Shown here in pieces: positions 25,198 to 33,248 of a stretch of 34,696 nucleotides of DNA. The stretch is from NCBI GenBank assembly GCA_910587765.1, contig CAJUNR010000045.1:1-34696 (forward strand), written 5' to 3'. The notes under the pieces were generated by a model, which saw nothing but the letters and a program-made list of their open reading frames with translations, had not been told where the DNA came from and did no database searches. A program made the translations under genes and the position numbers. Within the stretch, counting starts at the first letter, position 1. Each line of letters starts with the position of its first letter. This DNA is from an uncultured Lachnospiraceae bacterium (GTDB lineage Bacteria; Bacillota; Clostridia; Lachnospirales; Lachnospiraceae).

Positions 25198-25716
25198 CTA
25201 CAGTTTTTTCTCCAGACAGACCAGCCGTACGTCCGGAATCCCGTTGAACACACACGGAACGACGGAAACTTCGCGGTAACCCAGCTTTCGGTACAGCGCC
25301 CGCGCGCCGGTGTTCTTCTCGTTCGTATCCATCCTGAGATAACGGCACCCGCGCTCCAGCGCGTACGTTTCATAATAGCCCACAAACCCGGTTCCCAGCC
25401 CCTTCCCTCTCTCCGCGGGGGAGACGACCAGCGTATGCAGCACCATCACCTGCTCCCCGGGAGCGTCGTACTGCCAGTCGGCATCCGCGTATTCCGGCAC
25501 CTGTTCCTGATTGATCCGCGCGGCGGCAACGATCCGCCCCTCTTCCTCCGCCACGAACAGATCGTTGCAGCGGACGGCCGCCCGGGCCGTCTCCTGGGAC
25601 GGATAGACACCCCGGATCCAGCCGGTCGTCATCCGTCCCGCCTCATTTTCCGTGTGGATCTCGTCATAGATCCTGCCGATCTGCTCCACATCCTCCATCG
25701 TTGCTTTTCTGAACAT
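25198..25716 (-). CDS. GNAT-family N-acetyltransferase
   Basis: This 172-residue protein has the GNAT fold that transfers an acetyl group from acetyl-CoA to an amine. The N-terminal strand and helix (FRKATMEDVEQIGRIYDE), the acetyl-CoA pyrophosphate loop ERGKGLGTG and the C-terminal NTGARALYRKLGY are visible. The substrate is unknown. The start at 25716 is chosen because GGAGAAG lies upstream and the domain begins there; the frame is open much further but overlaps secDF without family character. It lies 66 bp before the alpha-galactosidase gene on the same strand. Confidence 0.88.
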   Translation of the reverse strand: MFRKATMEDVEQIGRIYDEIHTENEAGRMTTGWIRGVYPSQETARAAVRCNDLFVAEEEGRIVAAARINQEQVPEYADADWQYDAPGEQVMVLHTLVVSPAERGKGLGTGFVGYYETYALERGCRYLRMDTNEKNTGARALYRKLGYREVSVVPCVFNGIPDVRLVCLEKKL

Positions 25717-25841
25717 ATCTTCTCCGTTTCTGCCGGACAAAAGGCGGCGTCGCGGGACAGAAGACTCCCGGAACACAAACGGCGCCATGCAACGTTTATA
25801 TTCCGGAAAATCCCCGCCCCGCGGCGCCGGCCCCGTCCGTC

Positions 25842-27992
25842 TTATGCTTCTTTTTTTACTATCCGCGTCTTCATGAGATACCACAGTGCTCCCGTAATGC
25901 ACACGGACGAATACGCGCCGCATACGATACCGACCATCAGCGGCAGCGCAAACTCCCGGATAGACGCCACGCCCAGCGCATAGAGCACCGCCACCATCAC
26001 AAAGGTCGTCAGCGACGTATAGATACTCCTCGTCAGCGTCTGGGTGATGCTCGCGTTGACCACGCCCTCCAGCGTATCCTTCTTCTTCATATCCGCCAGA
26101 TTCTCACGGATGCGGTCGAAGATGACGATGGTCGCGTTGATGGAATAACCCACGATGGTCAGCATACACGCGATAAACGTATTGCCCACGGACACCCGCG
26201 CCACCGCATAAAATGCCAGCACGACCAGCACATCGTGCACCAGAGCCGCCACCGCGCTGGTGGCAAAACGCACGTCCTTGAAGCGGATCCAGATATAGAT
26301 CAGCATACAGATCGTCGCGATGATGACGGCCACAATGGCGTCGTTCTTCACTTCCTTACTGATGGCTCCGCTGATATTCTCCGCTGTGATCGTCGTCTCG
26401 TCCACGCCGAACGACTCCGCAAGCTTCGCGTTCAGCTCCTCGCGGCCCGTAAGATCCAGTTCCTTCGTCTTGATGATCACCTGCGTCGTGCCGGCCACCT
26501 TCTGTGTCTGGATATCGTTGTCGCCGGTCACCTCCGACACGACCGGAACGACCTGCGCGTCAATCTCCTCGATGCTCATGTCCTCAGGAAACTCCACGGT
26601 CGTGGACGTACCGCCCTGAAACTCCAGACTGTATTCAAGCGCGCCTCTTCCGGAACCGGCATTGACGCCCATCAGAATCAATCCGCCCGCAATCACCGCC
26701 AGGGAGACGATAAAGCAGATCTTTTTCTTTCCGAGGAAATCGATCACCTTCTGCTCCTTCGCCACGCCGTACAGCTTCACGTCCTGCAGTCCCAGCGCGT
26801 ACAGAGCGCTCAGCACCAGCCGGGTCACCACAAGCGCCGTGAACATGGACACCACGATACCGAGCGCCAGCGTCTGCGCAAAGCCTTTCACGCTGCCGGA
26901 ACCTTTCAGCGACAGCACGAGCGCCGCGATCAGTGTCGTGACATTGCCGTCCACGATGGCGGACAGCGCCTTCTGGAAACCGGTCTTCATGGAAGAACGC
27001 ACGGTCTTCCCGTCCGCCAGTTCTTCCCGGATGCGGGCGAAGATGATCACGTTGGCGTCCACCGCCATACCGATCGAGAGAACGATACCCGCGATACCGG
27101 GCAGCGTAAGCGTCATGTCAAAACCGTTCAGCAGTCCCAGCACCAGTCCCACATAGGAAGTCAGCGCGACTCCGGCCGCCAGTCCCATCAGACGGTAAAC
27201 CGCAATCATGAAGATGAGGAGCAGAACAAATCCGATCGCCCCCGCCTTCAGACTGGTAGCAATCGCCTCCTCTCCGAGCTTCGCACCGACCACATTCGAG
27301 CGGAGCTCCTGCAGTTCCAGCGAGAGCGTACCGATACGGATCGTGGAAGCAAGCTGTTCGGCCTCCTCAAAGGTAAAGCTGCCGCTAATCTGCGCCTGTC
27401 CGCTTCCGATCGCCTCATTCACCGTAGGCGCGCTGATCACCTCTCCGTCATACACGATAGCGATCTGCTTACCCACATTCGCCGCCGTTGCCACCGCGAA
27501 CTTGGTCGTACCCTCGTCCGTCAGTGTCAGCGAAACGACATATTCCCGGCTTCCGGTGATCTCGTCCGTCCGGGAACCCGCCTGGGCATCCGCCACGTCC
27601 GTACCTTCCAGCACGACCGCTCCGTCCGAAGTCTGGAACTCAAGTGAACCGGGTTTGCCCAGCTCCGCCAGGATGCTGTTGGCGTCTGTCACGCCCGGAA
27701 TCTCGATATTGATCCGGTCCGAACCTTCCTGATAGACTTCCGCCTCCGTGCTGTAGATTTCCACACGTTTCTGCAGTTTGTAAATCGTATCCGACATATC
27801 CTCCGCAGACGGGGTTCCTTCGCCCACCGCCTCGTAGGTAATACTCACACCGCCGGCCAGATCCAGGCCCAGTTTGATGTTTTTCGCCGCTCCCGACTGT
27901 TCCTCTCCCCAGCCAACTGCCGCCGTGAAAAGCAGCAGTCCGGTCAGGACAACGGTCAGAAGCAATGTAATTACCGCTTTATTTTTCTTCAT
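25842..27992 (-). CDS. secDF: Fused protein translocase subunit SecDF
   Basis: This 716-residue membrane protein combines SecD and SecF, which use the proton gradient to assist the Sec translocon in protein export. The N-terminal half is SecD: a first membrane helix, LGLDLAGGVSITYE, an extracellular P1 domain, and helices with GMAVDANVIIFARIREE. The C-terminal half, from about residue 420, is SecF, with LEFQGGTSTTVEFPE and a GYSINATIVIFDRIREN helix. Twelve membrane segments are expected. The length is like the fused protein of Bacillus subtilis. The ATG follows AGGAGGAAA. It lies 60 bp after the SCIFF maturase gene, in the clostridial order SCIFF-maturase-secDF. YajC is not in the window. Confidence 0.96.
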   Translation of the reverse strand: MKKNKAVITLLLTVVLTGLLLFTAAVGWGEEQSGAAKNIKLGLDLAGGVSITYEAVGEGTPSAEDMSDTIYKLQKRVEIYSTEAEVYQEGSDRINIEIPGVTDANSILAELGKPGSLEFQTSDGAVVLEGTDVADAQAGSRTDEITGSREYVVSLTLTDEGTTKFAVATAANVGKQIAIVYDGEVISAPTVNEAIGSGQAQISGSFTFEEAEQLASTIRIGTLSLELQELRSNVVGAKLGEEAIATSLKAGAIGFVLLLIFMIAVYRLMGLAAGVALTSYVGLVLGLLNGFDMTLTLPGIAGIVLSIGMAVDANVIIFARIREELADGKTVRSSMKTGFQKALSAIVDGNVTTLIAALVLSLKGSGSVKGFAQTLALGIVVSMFTALVVTRLVLSALYALGLQDVKLYGVAKEQKVIDFLGKKKICFIVSLAVIAGGLILMGVNAGSGRGALEYSLEFQGGTSTTVEFPEDMSIEEIDAQVVPVVSEVTGDNDIQTQKVAGTTQVIIKTKELDLTGREELNAKLAESFGVDETTITAENISGAISKEVKNDAIVAVIIATICMLIYIWIRFKDVRFATSAVAALVHDVLVVLAFYAVARVSVGNTFIACMLTIVGYSINATIVIFDRIRENLADMKKKDTLEGVVNASITQTLTRSIYTSLTTFVMVAVLYALGVASIREFALPLMVGIVCGAYSSVCITGALWYLMKTRIVKKEA

Positions 27993-28052
27993 AACTTTCC
28001 TCCTGTATAGAGTACTGCATCTCCCTTCTCCGTATCCGGGAGTATGCTGTTT

Positions 28053-29435
28053 TTATCCCGGCTCCCGGCTTATTTCGTCTTTCTCCGCCTCGGCCGCCTT
28101 GATCATAATCGCGCATTCCACCCGTTTGCGCTCCAACTCGCAGCTCAGCTCATACGTCTCGTTGATCGCGCCGTGGAATTTATACGCGTTGGCCGCACAC
28201 CCGCCGCTGCAGTAGAACTTCGCGAAGCAGTTGCGGCATTTCTCTTTGGAATACACGTTACAGCTTTTAAATTCTTCCCGGATCGCGGGCCTTGTAATCC
28301 CTTCCTCCACGTTTCCCATCCGGTACTTCTCTTCCCCGACGAACTGGTGGCACGGATACAGATCGCCCCAGGGAGTAACCGCCAGATATTCCGTCCCGGA
28401 ACCGCATCCCGACAGGCGCTTCGCCACACAGGGCCCTCCGGTCAGATCAAGCATAAAATGGAAAAATGTAAACTCCTCATCCGTGCGGTAACGGCGCACC
28501 ATCTCGGCCGCCAGACGGTCGTACTCCGCAAACACTTCCGGCAGATCCTCCGCGCGCAGGGCATACGCCTCCTCTTCCGCCCCCACGACCGGCTCCACCG
28601 AGATCTGCTTAAATCCCAGATCCGCCAGATGAAGAACGTCTCTGGAAAAATCCAGATTCTCTCTCGTAAACGTCCCTCTCACATAATACCGTTCCTGATT
28701 CCGGCTCTCGGCCAGCTTCCGGAACCCGGGAAGGATCAGGTCATAGCTCCCCTTTCCGCTCCGGAACGGGCGCATACGGTCGTGAACTTCTTTCCTGCCG
28801 TCGATGCTGAGCACCACATTGCTCATCTCCCGGTTGACAAACTCCTGCACCTCGTCATTTAACAGGACGCCGTTGGTGGTGAGCGTGAAGCGGAACTTCT
28901 TATTATGAAGTTTCTCCTGCTGCCGCCCGTAGGCAACCAGGTCCTTTACCACCTGCCAGTTGAGAAGCGGTTCCCCGCCGAAGAAGTCCACCTCCAGATT
29001 CTTCCTGTTCCCGGAATGTTCCATCAGAAAATCAAGCGCCTTTTTCCCTGTTTCATAACTCATCAGGGCGCGGCGGCCATGGTACTCTCCCTCCTCGGCA
29101 AAGCAGTACCTGCAGGCCAGATTGCAGTCATGGGCAATGTGCAGGCAGAGCGCCTTCACCACCGGCTTTTTCGCCTCCGAAATCTCCTGAATGTAGTCTT
29201 CGTAGACGTCTTCCGTATATAATTTCCCAGCGGCGATCAGTTCTTCCAGATCCTCCGCCGCCTCACGGATCTCCTCCTCCGGATAGCGATCCGCCAGAAG
29301 CGTAACGGTCTCTTCCAGTCCCCTTTCCTTATAATAAGGGATCATGTCATAGACCAGCTCGTCCACCACATGGACGGAACCGCTGTTCACATCCAGCAGG
29401 ATATTGTAACCGTTGTTTTTGTACTGGTGAACCAT
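28053..29435 (-). CDS. SCIFF peptide radical-SAM maturase (thioether-forming)
   Basis: This 460-residue radical-SAM/SPASM enzyme installs thioether cross-links in the SCIFF peptide encoded just upstream. The radical-SAM cluster motif is CxxxCxxC (Cys104, Cys108, Cys111, in HDCNLACRYCF). The SPASM region near the C-terminus has many cysteines, including CGSGTEYLAVTPWGDLYPC and CRNCFAKFYCSGGC, for two auxiliary iron-sulfur clusters. The N-terminus (MVHQYKNNGYNILLDVNSGS) is the family's PqqD-like start. The start at 29435 is chosen because AAAGGGGAA lies just upstream; an ATG at 29459 lacks such a site. The final product and its role remain undetermined in general, although this pair is nearly universal in clostridia. 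Confidence 0.95.
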   Translation of the reverse strand: MVHQYKNNGYNILLDVNSGSVHVVDELVYDMIPYYKERGLEETVTLLADRYPEEEIREAAEDLEELIAAGKLYTEDVYEDYIQEISEAKKPVVKALCLHIAHDCNLACRYCFAEEGEYHGRRALMSYETGKKALDFLMEHSGNRKNLEVDFFGGEPLLNWQVVKDLVAYGRQQEKLHNKKFRFTLTTNGVLLNDEVQEFVNREMSNVVLSIDGRKEVHDRMRPFRSGKGSYDLILPGFRKLAESRNQERYYVRGTFTRENLDFSRDVLHLADLGFKQISVEPVVGAEEEAYALRAEDLPEVFAEYDRLAAEMVRRYRTDEEFTFFHFMLDLTGGPCVAKRLSGCGSGTEYLAVTPWGDLYPCHQFVGEEKYRMGNVEEGITRPAIREEFKSCNVYSKEKCRNCFAKFYCSGGCAANAYKFHGAINETYELSCELERKRVECAIMIKAAEAEKDEISREPG

Positions 29436-29466
29436 CTGTTCCCCTTTCCGATACTTCATGAAAATA

Positions 29467-29487
29467 AGCAGCGACGCCGCCGCTGCT
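29467..29487 (-). terminator. Hairpin between SCIFF peptide gene and maturase gene (possible attenuator)
   Basis: A 7-bp stem AGCAGCG (29467-29473 with 29481-29487) with a 7-nt GC-rich loop is followed on the minus strand by UAUUUU. The run is short, so partial termination is more likely than full. It would raise peptide-coding RNA above maturase RNA, sensible for a substrate and its enzyme. Confidence 0.6.
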
Positions 29488-29522
29488 CATTCTATTCGTC
29501 TGCTGTCCCTGTGCGAAAAGGC

Positions 29523-29666
29523 CTAGCGGCTGTTCTCACAGCTCTGGTTTCCCACCGTACAGGATGTCTTACATGCGGACTGGCAGGATGTCTGGCACTC
29601 GCCGCAGCCGCCCTTTTTCATCGTGTTCTGCAAAGTCTGCGTATTTAAAGTCTTAATGTGTTTCAT
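29523..29666 (-). CDS. SCIFF ribosomal peptide precursor (six cysteines in forty-five residues)
   Basis: This 47-residue peptide is the SCIFF precursor, a ranthipeptide-class ribosomally made peptide. Cysteines are at 21, 24, 28, 32, 36 and 43, in a C-terminal core beginning GGCGECQTSC. The leader (MKHIKTLNTQTLQNTMKK) matches the family. The start at 29666 follows AAGGAGGAAAA closely; an earlier in-frame ATG adds residues without family character. It is too short to be called readily by length alone but the family is unmistakable. It lies upstream of its maturase and has its own promoter. Its function in the cell is not settled. Confidence 0.96.
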   Translation of the reverse strand: MKHIKTLNTQTLQNTMKKGGCGECQTSCQSACKTSCTVGNQSCENSR

Positions 29667-29805
29667 CCGTTTTCCTCCTTCATTTTCCTTCATTTCCGCG
29701 GACCGAAAACCGGACGCCGCCCGTACGGACCTCTCCGGCATACGCCGCGAAAACCGGATATCCTCCGATTACGGCAGAATATCGGGTTTCGCAGGAATTT
29801 CTCAC

Positions 29806-29834
29806 AGTATAGCATATCCGTCCGGAAATGAAAA
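29806..29834 (-). promoter_or_regulatory. Promoter of the SCIFF-maturase-secDF unit
   Basis: On the minus strand TTTTCA (29829-29834) and TATACT (29806-29811) are separated by 17 nt, with TG in the extended -10 position. The predicted leader to SCIFF is about 130 nt. It begins just after the chemoreceptor gene ends, so SCIFF should not depend on that operon. Confidence 0.75.
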
Positions 29835-29842
29835 GAGTTTTT

Positions 29843-30784
29843 TCAATGTTCTTCTTCCTTCACGACCGGCGGAATCTGGGACAGCAGATTGTCCACATCC
29901 TCAAACATGGCGCTTTTGGTCGTACCCAGATGACTTGCACGGCGGATATGCCGCACGACTTCCTGATACTGCATCCGAATCCGATCGAAAAATCCCCGCA
30001 AAATATGAAGAGCCTTTCTGGAATTGTCGATGACTCCGGAAATCTCCGACTGCACCTGCACCGCGCCGTCCGCCGCCCGGGTAATGCTGTCGAACATAGC
30101 GCCGGTCTCCTTTACCATCTCCATATTCTGTCCCAGCGCCTTTCTGGAAGTACGGATACTGGCGTTCAACTCCTCCGTCCCATGCTCCACCGAATGGATG
30201 CCGGAATCCACATCCTTTGCCAGAAACTTAATCTCATCCGCAAGCTTCTTTACCTCCGTCGCCACCACGGCAAAACCCTTTCCCTTCTCTCCCGCGCGCG
30301 CCGCCTCAATGGACGCGTTAATGGCGAGAATATTCGTCTGGTCGGCAATGGATACGATACTGCCCATACACTGCTTGATCTTCTCCACGGAAGTCCTCAG
30401 TTCCTCAAAGGTGCCCTCCATCTGATCAAAACAGCCTTCCACCTGACGGGAGCTGAGACTCAGGCTCTCCACTTCCCGCTGCGCCCGAAGCACAGAAGCT
30501 GTAATCTCCTGCTTTACGCCTTCAAACTGACCGGACACCTCATTGATACTGGCAAATGTGTCTTCGAACTCATCCAGCTTCTGCTGAAAATTCTCCGCCT
30601 CTTCCAGCACTCCGTTAAACGAACTGCCCACCAGGCCGAGCTCCTGCAGGGATTCCACCTCCTTCCGGACCAGTTCCTTCTGGTAATCCTTCAGGACCTT
30701 TATGACATACAACACCGGATACAGACCGGTTTCCCTCACCGGCGCCTCCGTCTTGCTTTTCCGGTTTTTTCTCTGAAACAGCAT
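29843..30784 (-). CDS. Cytoplasmic methyl-accepting chemotaxis-type signalling protein
   Basis: This 313-residue protein has the conserved hairpin tip of chemoreceptors at about residues 146-185 (IADQTNILAINASIEAARAG, then GKGFAVVATEVKKLADE). It is mostly helical coiled coil and shows no membrane segment or signal peptide, so it is cytoplasmic. Residues 1-140 contain no recognisable sensory domain of their own. It starts 15 bp after a FIST-domain sensor gene, which may provide the sensing part in trans. The tip should couple to CheA/CheW kinases, but no che genes are in the window. It is shorter than typical receptors (500-650 residues), as stand-alone soluble receptors often are. Confidence 0.9.
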   Translation of the reverse strand: MLFQRKNRKSKTEAPVRETGLYPVLYVIKVLKDYQKELVRKEVESLQELGLVGSSFNGVLEEAENFQQKLDEFEDTFASINEVSGQFEGVKQEITASVLRAQREVESLSLSSRQVEGCFDQMEGTFEELRTSVEKIKQCMGSIVSIADQTNILAINASIEAARAGEKGKGFAVVATEVKKLADEIKFLAKDVDSGIHSVEHGTEELNASIRTSRKALGQNMEMVKETGAMFDSITRAADGAVQVQSEISGVIDNSRKALHILRGFFDRIRMQYQEVVRHIRRASHLGTTKSAMFEDVDNLLSQIPPVVKEEEH

Positions 30785-30799
30785 GCTTCCGCTCCCCCT

Positions 30800-31855
30800 T
30801 TACTCAAATACGGCACAGGTCATGGACTGATTCACGAACCGGTTGTTATAGTGTTCGCCGTATCCTACAAATCCGGCATGATTCCCCAGCGCCTTCATCT
30901 CGTTCAGGTACTCTTCCATATAATGCTGTTCGCTGAACAGCTTATACCGGAACAGACAGTTCACCGAAAATACGGCAGACGGTCTGGGAAAATCCTTACG
31001 GATCCTGCCGATGGTATCCTTCACGGCGGCTCTGTAATCGCCCAGCTCCAGAAGTACCAGTACATCCGAATCATTTACCTGACGGAAGCAGGCCAGTGCG
31101 TTACCGTCCACTTCCTTGATCGAGATAATACAGATGTCCTCCCCATTCAGTTTCCCAAAAGGGTTTTTGAAGGTCTGAGTGGGAATCTGCTGTTCACTCA
31201 CATGAAGGATGTTCTGATATACCTGTTTTGCAGGCTGTCCGTTCAGAGAACCCAGTATGTATCTTGCCCTGTCCGTGCCGGACGCGATAAAACGGTGGTC
31301 CCCCATCTGATGATAAATGTTTTCTTTGTAGGTTTTCACTCTCCCGCCACGGTTTTTGACCAGTGCGTAAGCGACCGCATCCTCATAGACGTTTCCGTTG
31401 GCGGACACCTTCCCGGCATCGCCGGTACCGCCCACCAGAGAGATGCCTCTCTGTTTGAGCGCCGTATGGATTGTTGTCAGTACGCAGGCATCATTCCCGG
31501 AACAAAGATCGATGCACACCGTATCTTTCTGAGAAGCATCCACCCTCCGGATATCCTCCTCCAGACGCCGGATGTATCTCACCGGCATCACGGATGCCTG
31601 CTCCAGTACGTTGGCCGCTGCGGTAACGCCGTCCAGAAACGCGATCACACTGACGCCTTTTTCTATCACCCGGGTATCATAGCTCATTCCGACGCATCCG
31701 ATGCTGGGCACACCGGGATAGAGACGCTCCAGCTCCTCTACATGATTTTCAAATTGTCCGTCATTGGAAAAAAGCATGATGAACTGCGGATGGCTCAGAC
31801 CCTGCACGGCCTCCTTCAGATGTCCCTGACGGCTGGTGCCAAAAAACTGCCTCAC
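30800..31855 (-). CDS. FIST-domain signal sensor protein
   Basis: This 351-residue protein matches the FIST sensory domain (FIST_N then FIST_C), thought to bind small ligands such as amino acids. The N-terminal part has PSIGCVGMSYDTRVIEKG and the characteristic GISLVGGTGDAG; the C-terminal part has the IRKDFPRPSAVFSVNC and GFVGYGEHYNNRFVNQS segments. No membrane span or output domain is present. In many bacteria FIST is fused to chemoreceptor, kinase or cyclase domains; here output probably comes from the chemoreceptor gene 15 bp downstream. The start is GTG at 31855, 8 nt after AAAGGAG. A good promoter lies about 45 bp upstream. Confidence 0.9.
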   Translation of the reverse strand: MRQFFGTSRQGHLKEAVQGLSHPQFIMLFSNDGQFENHVEELERLYPGVPSIGCVGMSYDTRVIEKGVSVIAFLDGVTAAANVLEQASVMPVRYIRRLEEDIRRVDASQKDTVCIDLCSGNDACVLTTIHTALKQRGISLVGGTGDAGKVSANGNVYEDAVAYALVKNRGGRVKTYKENIYHQMGDHRFIASGTDRARYILGSLNGQPAKQVYQNILHVSEQQIPTQTFKNPFGKLNGEDICIISIKEVDGNALACFRQVNDSDVLVLLELGDYRAAVKDTIGRIRKDFPRPSAVFSVNCLFRYKLFSEQHYMEEYLNEMKALGNHAGFVGYGEHYNNRFVNQSMTCAVFE

Positions 31856-31898
31856 TGCGCCACTCCTTTCTTTCGTGGTAATATTTTCTGTCGCAATG

Positions 31899-31928
31899 AT
31901 TATACCGGACGGACAGGCGTCCCGTCAA
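31899..31928 (-). promoter_or_regulatory. Promoter of the FIST-chemoreceptor operon
   Basis: On the minus strand TTGACG (31923-31928) and a perfect TATAAT (31899-31904) are separated by 18 nt. The predicted start of transcription is about 35-40 nt ahead of the GTG start codon. Small symmetric GGAC/GTCC bases lie in the spacer and may bind a regulator. Confidence 0.8.
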
Positions 31929-31994
31929 TACTCTGTATAACCGTACGAAGTACCGGCGTGTGAAAAAGTTATCTAAGGCAGGCAACATCCATAG

Positions 31995-32032
31995 CACAGA
32001 ACAGGGACCCCCGCCGGGATCCCTGCTCTGTG
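31995..32032. terminator. Strong hairpin after xdhC-like gene
   Basis: Thirteen-base arms (31995-32007 and 32020-32032) pair with one wobble around a 12-nt GC-rich loop. It lies 34 nt after the XdhC-family stop codon and before the FIST promoter. No U-tract follows on either strand, so it may be a terminator of unusual type or a 3' stabilising structure. Confidence 0.55.
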
Positions 32033-32065
32033 TATACATGTAGGAACAAAAACGATGGTCGCGGA

Positions 32066-33085
32066 TCAGATATCCGGATTTAGGGAAGCCCTGTGCAGAA
32101 TCAGTTCGGCCGTAATACTGACCGCAATCTCCTCCGGCGTCTCCCCTTTGATATCAATACCGATCGGCGAATGGACTCTGTCATAGCAGTCCTCCGGATA
32201 ACCAAGTCCGATCAACCGCTGCTTTGTGGCCGCAATCTTGCTGCGGCTTCCGATACAGCCGATATAACTGAGCGGATGCTTCAGGCACTGCGCAAGCACT
32301 TCAAAATCCGCCTGATGCCCCCGCGTCATAATGATCACATAATCTTCTTCAGACAATGCAACCGATGCTTCAATCTTTTTAAAATCTCCCAGAACCACGT
32401 CATATGCCCCCGGGAAGAGCGCCGGATCCGCAAACGCTTCCCTGTCTTCAAAAACGATCACCGGAAAATGCACGTGCGCCAGCATTGGAACCAGCTCCTG
32501 AGCGACATGACCGCCTCCGAACACATAGACAAATCCTGCCTCCGCCACAGGCTCCGCATAGTAGGACGGCGACCCTTTCAGATAGACCGCTCCCGGCCGG
32601 ATCAGCCTCTGCAGGCTGTCCTGCCCGATCTCGTCGCAGAAATGCAGTCCCTCCTTGTCGTAAATCCCCATGGAGGTTACGCTTCTGTCTTCGATCTTCC
32701 GGATCAGCCACGACCGACGGTTCCGGCGGTACGCCTCCTCAAGATAAGAAAACAGCGGAAGCTGCTCCCGTCCGTACAGATACTGGAAATATACGGTCAC
32801 GTCGCCCCCGCAGATCATACCGAGATCCGCCACATCATTTTTATTCAGGCAGTAACCCACTGTATCCGAAGAACGGCTTTGCAGCAGCTCTTCTGCATGT
32901 GTCTGCGCGGCGTGTTCGACCGCTCCCCCTCCGATGGTCCCTTCCGTATGGCCGTCCTCAAAGACCAGCATCGTAGCGCCGGAACCCCGCGGCGTAGAGC
33001 CGGAGCTCGCCAGAACACAGACAATCATCAAAGCTTTCTGCTCTTCCAGTGTCCGAATGATCGACTGCAGCAATTCCTGTTTCAT
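32066..33085 (-). CDS. XdhC/CoxI-family molybdenum-cofactor maturation protein
   Basis: This 339-residue protein belongs to the XdhC/CoxI family, which binds molybdenum cofactor, promotes its sulfuration and inserts it into xanthine dehydrogenase-type enzymes. The N-terminal XdhC_CoxI domain has SSGSTPRGSGATMLV and GTIGGGAVEH. The C-terminal Rossmann-like domain has VYVFGGGHVAQEL, IIMTRGHQAD, YIGCIGSRSK and the closing SPIGIDIKGETPEEIAVSI. Domains and length are complete. The ATG follows GGGAGG. The molybdoenzyme itself is not in the window, but the fragment at the right edge could be its large subunit. It is separated from the alcohol dehydrogenase gene upstream by a terminator. Confidence 0.92.
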   Translation of the reverse strand: MKQELLQSIIRTLEEQKALMIVCVLASSGSTPRGSGATMLVFEDGHTEGTIGGGAVEHAAQTHAEELLQSRSSDTVGYCLNKNDVADLGMICGGDVTVYFQYLYGREQLPLFSYLEEAYRRNRRSWLIRKIEDRSVTSMGIYDKEGLHFCDEIGQDSLQRLIRPGAVYLKGSPSYYAEPVAEAGFVYVFGGGHVAQELVPMLAHVHFPVIVFEDREAFADPALFPGAYDVVLGDFKKIEASVALSEEDYVIIMTRGHQADFEVLAQCLKHPLSYIGCIGSRSKIAATKQRLIGLGYPEDCYDRVHSPIGIDIKGETPEEIAVSITAELILHRASLNPDI

Positions 33086-33197
33086 TTTCCTGTACCTCCC
33101 GGGTCAAAAATAAATGCCTGCCGCCTTTCACACCCGCGCCGCCCGGTACGGGCAGAAAACCGACCTGAGTGTAAAAAGCAGCAGATGCCCCTCCGGC

Positions 33198-33240
33198 AAA
33201 ACACCTGCCGCCTGTTCAGACAGCAGGTGCGGTGCTTTTG
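33198..33240 (-). terminator. Rho-independent terminator after the alcohol dehydrogenase gene
   Basis: A GC-rich stem (CACCTGC, 33202-33208 with 33223-33229), with extra inner pairing CTGT/ACAG, is followed on the minus strand by UUUU (33198-33201). It begins about 9 bp after the dehydrogenase stop codon. Confidence 0.8.
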
Positions 33241-33248
33241 GGAAACTT

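Noticed and set aside
25717..25841. Possible terminator after secDF
   Set aside because: The stretch is GC-rich but no stem with a U-tract could be drawn, so no terminator is called.
32404..32976. Plus-strand open frame inside the XdhC gene
   Set aside because: Proline/arginine-rich antisense shadow with no family features.
33140..33156. CGCCCGGTACGGGCAGA, similar to the core of the palindromic repeat
   Set aside because: Only 17 bp with three mismatches; too short to be counted as a copy of the repeat family.
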